Below are positions 62,717 to 64,000 of a stretch of 64,000 nt of DNA, in pieces. Every line of letters starts with the position of its first letter. The stretch's first letter is position 1. The stretch covers positions 2,599,594 through 2,663,593 of the forward strand of contig CAVTJP010000005.1 in the NCBI GenBank assembly GCA_963735085.1. The letters are read 5' to 3'. Source of the stretch: DATJGR01 sp963735085. GTDB taxonomy: Bacteria; Pseudomonadota; Gammaproteobacteria; Pseudomonadales; Azotimanducaceae. A program made the translations under genes and the position numbers. Under the pieces are notes generated by a model that made no database searches, was not told the origin of the DNA, and saw only the letters and a list, made by a program, of their open reading frames with translations.

Positions 62717-63925
62717 GTGAAGGTGCTGCACGTCCTTGATCACTCGTTGCCATTGCACAGCGGCTATGTGTTCAGGACGCAGGGAATTCTCACCGAACTA
62801 CGCATCCTCGGAATTGAAACGTTTCAGGTGACCAGCGCGAAGCATCCCAAGACTTCGGGCCAGTCCGAATGCATTGACGAATTTGTTTTTCATCGGACTA
62901 CGCTGGCGGAGTCGCCGCTGGACCGATTGCCCGGCCTCGATCAGTTGCGCATCGTGTGGTCGCTGCGTCGGCGCCTGGAGGAACTCGTCCGCAGCATTGA
63001 ACCAGATGTGATTCACGCCCATTCGCCATGCCTGAACGGTCTGGCTGTGTTGGATATTGCACGTCGCCACTCGATTCCGTTCGTCTATGAACTCAGGGCG
63101 TCCTGGGAAGACGCTGCCGTGAGTCATGGCACCACTCGCGAAGGCAGCTTGCGATATCGGCTGTCGAAGGCATTGGAGACGTTCGTGATGCGGCACGCCG
63201 ATGCGATCGTGACGATCTGCGATGGCCTGCGCGATGATGTCGTCTCGCGCGGTGTCGAGCCGGACCGCGTCACAGTCGTCGGCAATGCGGTCGATCGAAC
63301 CCTGCTGGAGGAATCGGGACAACTTGAGTCGGCACCGGAGATATTTCAGTCGCTGCGTGATCGGCGCGTGATCGGTTTCTTTGGTTCGTTCTACTCGTAT
63401 GAAGGGCTGGATCTGCTCATCAGCGCGGTTGCCACGCTGAATCGAACGCACCCTGACATTGCACTGATGCTGCTCGGCTCCGGCCCGGAAGACGATTCCC
63501 TGCGCTCACAAGCGAAACGGCTTGGCATCGGCGACCACGTAACGTTCCTCGGACGCGTTCCGCACGAGCGCATCGCGGCCTTCTACCGCCATATCGACGT
63601 TTTCGTGTTCCCGCGGCGACCCATGCGCCTGACCGATCTCGTCACCCCGTTGAAGCCACTCGAAGCCATGGCGGCAGGCGCGTTGGTAATCGCATCGGAC
63701 GTAGGCGGACACCGCGAACTGATCGACGATGGGGTGACGGGATTGCTGTTTCCTGCGGGTGACGTCGGCGCACTGGTGGCCACGTTGCAGTGCGTGTTGG
63801 ATCGCCCGGAAGCGTATCGGGATGTGCGCGACGCCGGGCGGGAAAACGTGCATGCCGTACGGACGTGGCCCGAGGTCGCGCGACGGTATTTGCCGGTCTA
63901 TGAATCACTCGTTGACTGTGCGTGA
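62717..63925 (+). CDS. XrtA-associated glycosyltransferase
   Basis: 402-residue GT4 enzyme with the start VKVLHVLDHSLPLHSGYVFRTQGI, typical of the exosortase A-associated Daro_2409-type family. Other parts: VIHAHSPCLNGLAVLDIA, RASWEDAAVSHG, GSFYSYEGLDLLI and the donor-site region RRPMRLTDLVTPLKPLEAMAAGALVIASDVGGHREL. GTG at 62717 is chosen because the conserved family start falls there. Four bases follow the algD stop. Cytoplasmic, likely membrane-associated. Confidence 0.9.
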   Translation: MKVLHVLDHSLPLHSGYVFRTQGILTELRILGIETFQVTSAKHPKTSGQSECIDEFVFHRTTLAESPLDRLPGLDQLRIVWSLRRRLEELVRSIEPDVIHAHSPCLNGLAVLDIARRHSIPFVYELRASWEDAAVSHGTTREGSLRYRLSKALETFVMRHADAIVTICDGLRDDVVSRGVEPDRVTVVGNAVDRTLLEESGQLESAPEIFQSLRDRRVIGFFGSFYSYEGLDLLISAVATLNRTHPDIALMLLGSGPEDDSLRSQAKRLGIGDHVTFLGRVPHERIAAFYRHIDVFVFPRRPMRLTDLVTPLKPLEAMAAGALVIASDVGGHRELIDDGVTGLLFPAGDVGALVATLQCVLDRPEAYRDVRDAGRENVHAVRTWPEVARRYLPVYESLVDCA

Positions 63926-63930
63926 TCCAG

Positions 63931-64000
63931 ATGCCGCGCGCGCATCGGCCGGTGCGGCTACTGACATTTACCAATCTTTATCCAAACGCGGTGCAACCGG
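63931..64000 (+). CDS. partial glycosyltransferase (runs off the window)
   Basis: The reading frame from the ATG at 63931 gives MPRAHRPVRLLTFTNLYPNA then VQP and continues past the window edge. The LLTFTNLYPNAVQP stretch resembles the N-terminus of further GT4 enzymes in XrtA loci, which begin with similar strand-and-loop sequences. Five bases after the preceding stop, so probably the next gene of the EPS operon. Only 23 codons are visible, so the assignment rests on context and start pattern. Confidence 0.6.
   Translation, partial: MPRAHRPVRLLTFTNLYPNAVQP

Overview
The window is a high-GC, gene-dense stretch of a Gammaproteobacterium-like chromosome. This rests on a Pseudomonas-type Fur, feoAB, a LigD/Ku end-joining pair, an exosortase-A (XrtA/PEP-CTERM) exopolysaccharide locus and a TolQ/TolR/AgmX-type envelope machine. 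The order cannot be fixed from sequence alone; a lineage near Nevskiales, Steroidobacterales or Xanthomonadales is a guess. No rRNA, tRNA, CRISPR array, transposase or phage gene was seen.

Region by region. 1-8.5 kb: a pair of paralogous SCP2-like proteins with an FmdB zinc ribbon, an HSL-type esterase, an Alpha-E/circularly permuted ATP-grasp operon, a serine hydrolase and an M32 carboxypeptidase. 8.5-17 kb: an LLM oxidoreductase, ligD divergent from ku, a MerR-HTH/TPR fusion overlapping ku, then feoB-feoA behind a Fur box and a cysteine-free fur. 17-24.5 kb: general metabolism (dienelactone hydrolase, Ldh-type dehydrogenase, SMP-30, enoyl-CoA hydratase), a slipin/NfeD pair and a cysteine synthase.

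25.1-34.7 kb: a ten-gene, mostly overlapping array made of a TlpA thioredoxin, secreted and lipoprotein TPR proteins, one TolQ/ExbB, two TolR/ExbD and a TonB-like protein with an AgmX/PglI C-terminal domain. The parts list resembles the Agl-Glt machinery of myxobacteria. It is the best candidate for a poorly described system here.

34.8-41 kb: a YceI-like lipoprotein, a two-gene molybdenum hydroxylase (IorAB type), an SDR without the usual catalytic pair, a TraB/GumN protein and a CinA-like protein. 41.2-46.1 kb: two paralogous lipoproteins built from Ig-like repeats and a C-terminal Fn3 domain, the larger one interrupted by a one-base insertion.

46.2-64 kb: the PEP-CTERM/exosortase locus. 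A small PEP-CTERM substrate gene has a textbook sigma-54 promoter and two phased upstream 19-bp motifs. It is followed by the TPR lipoprotein PrsT and then, on the opposite strand, by wecB, chain-length determinant, xrtA, epsI, glycosyltransferase, asparagine-synthase-like amidotransferase, FemAB-like protein, a second amidotransferase, glycosyltransferase, algD-like GDP-mannose dehydrogenase, glycosyltransferase and a truncated glycosyltransferase. Together these predict an acidic, probably amidated exopolysaccharide made alongside sorted surface proteins.

Four genes between 42 and 57 kb carry five single-base insertions in total. Removing one base at each site restores a full-length family member every time, so uncorrected sequencing errors are more likely than true decay.
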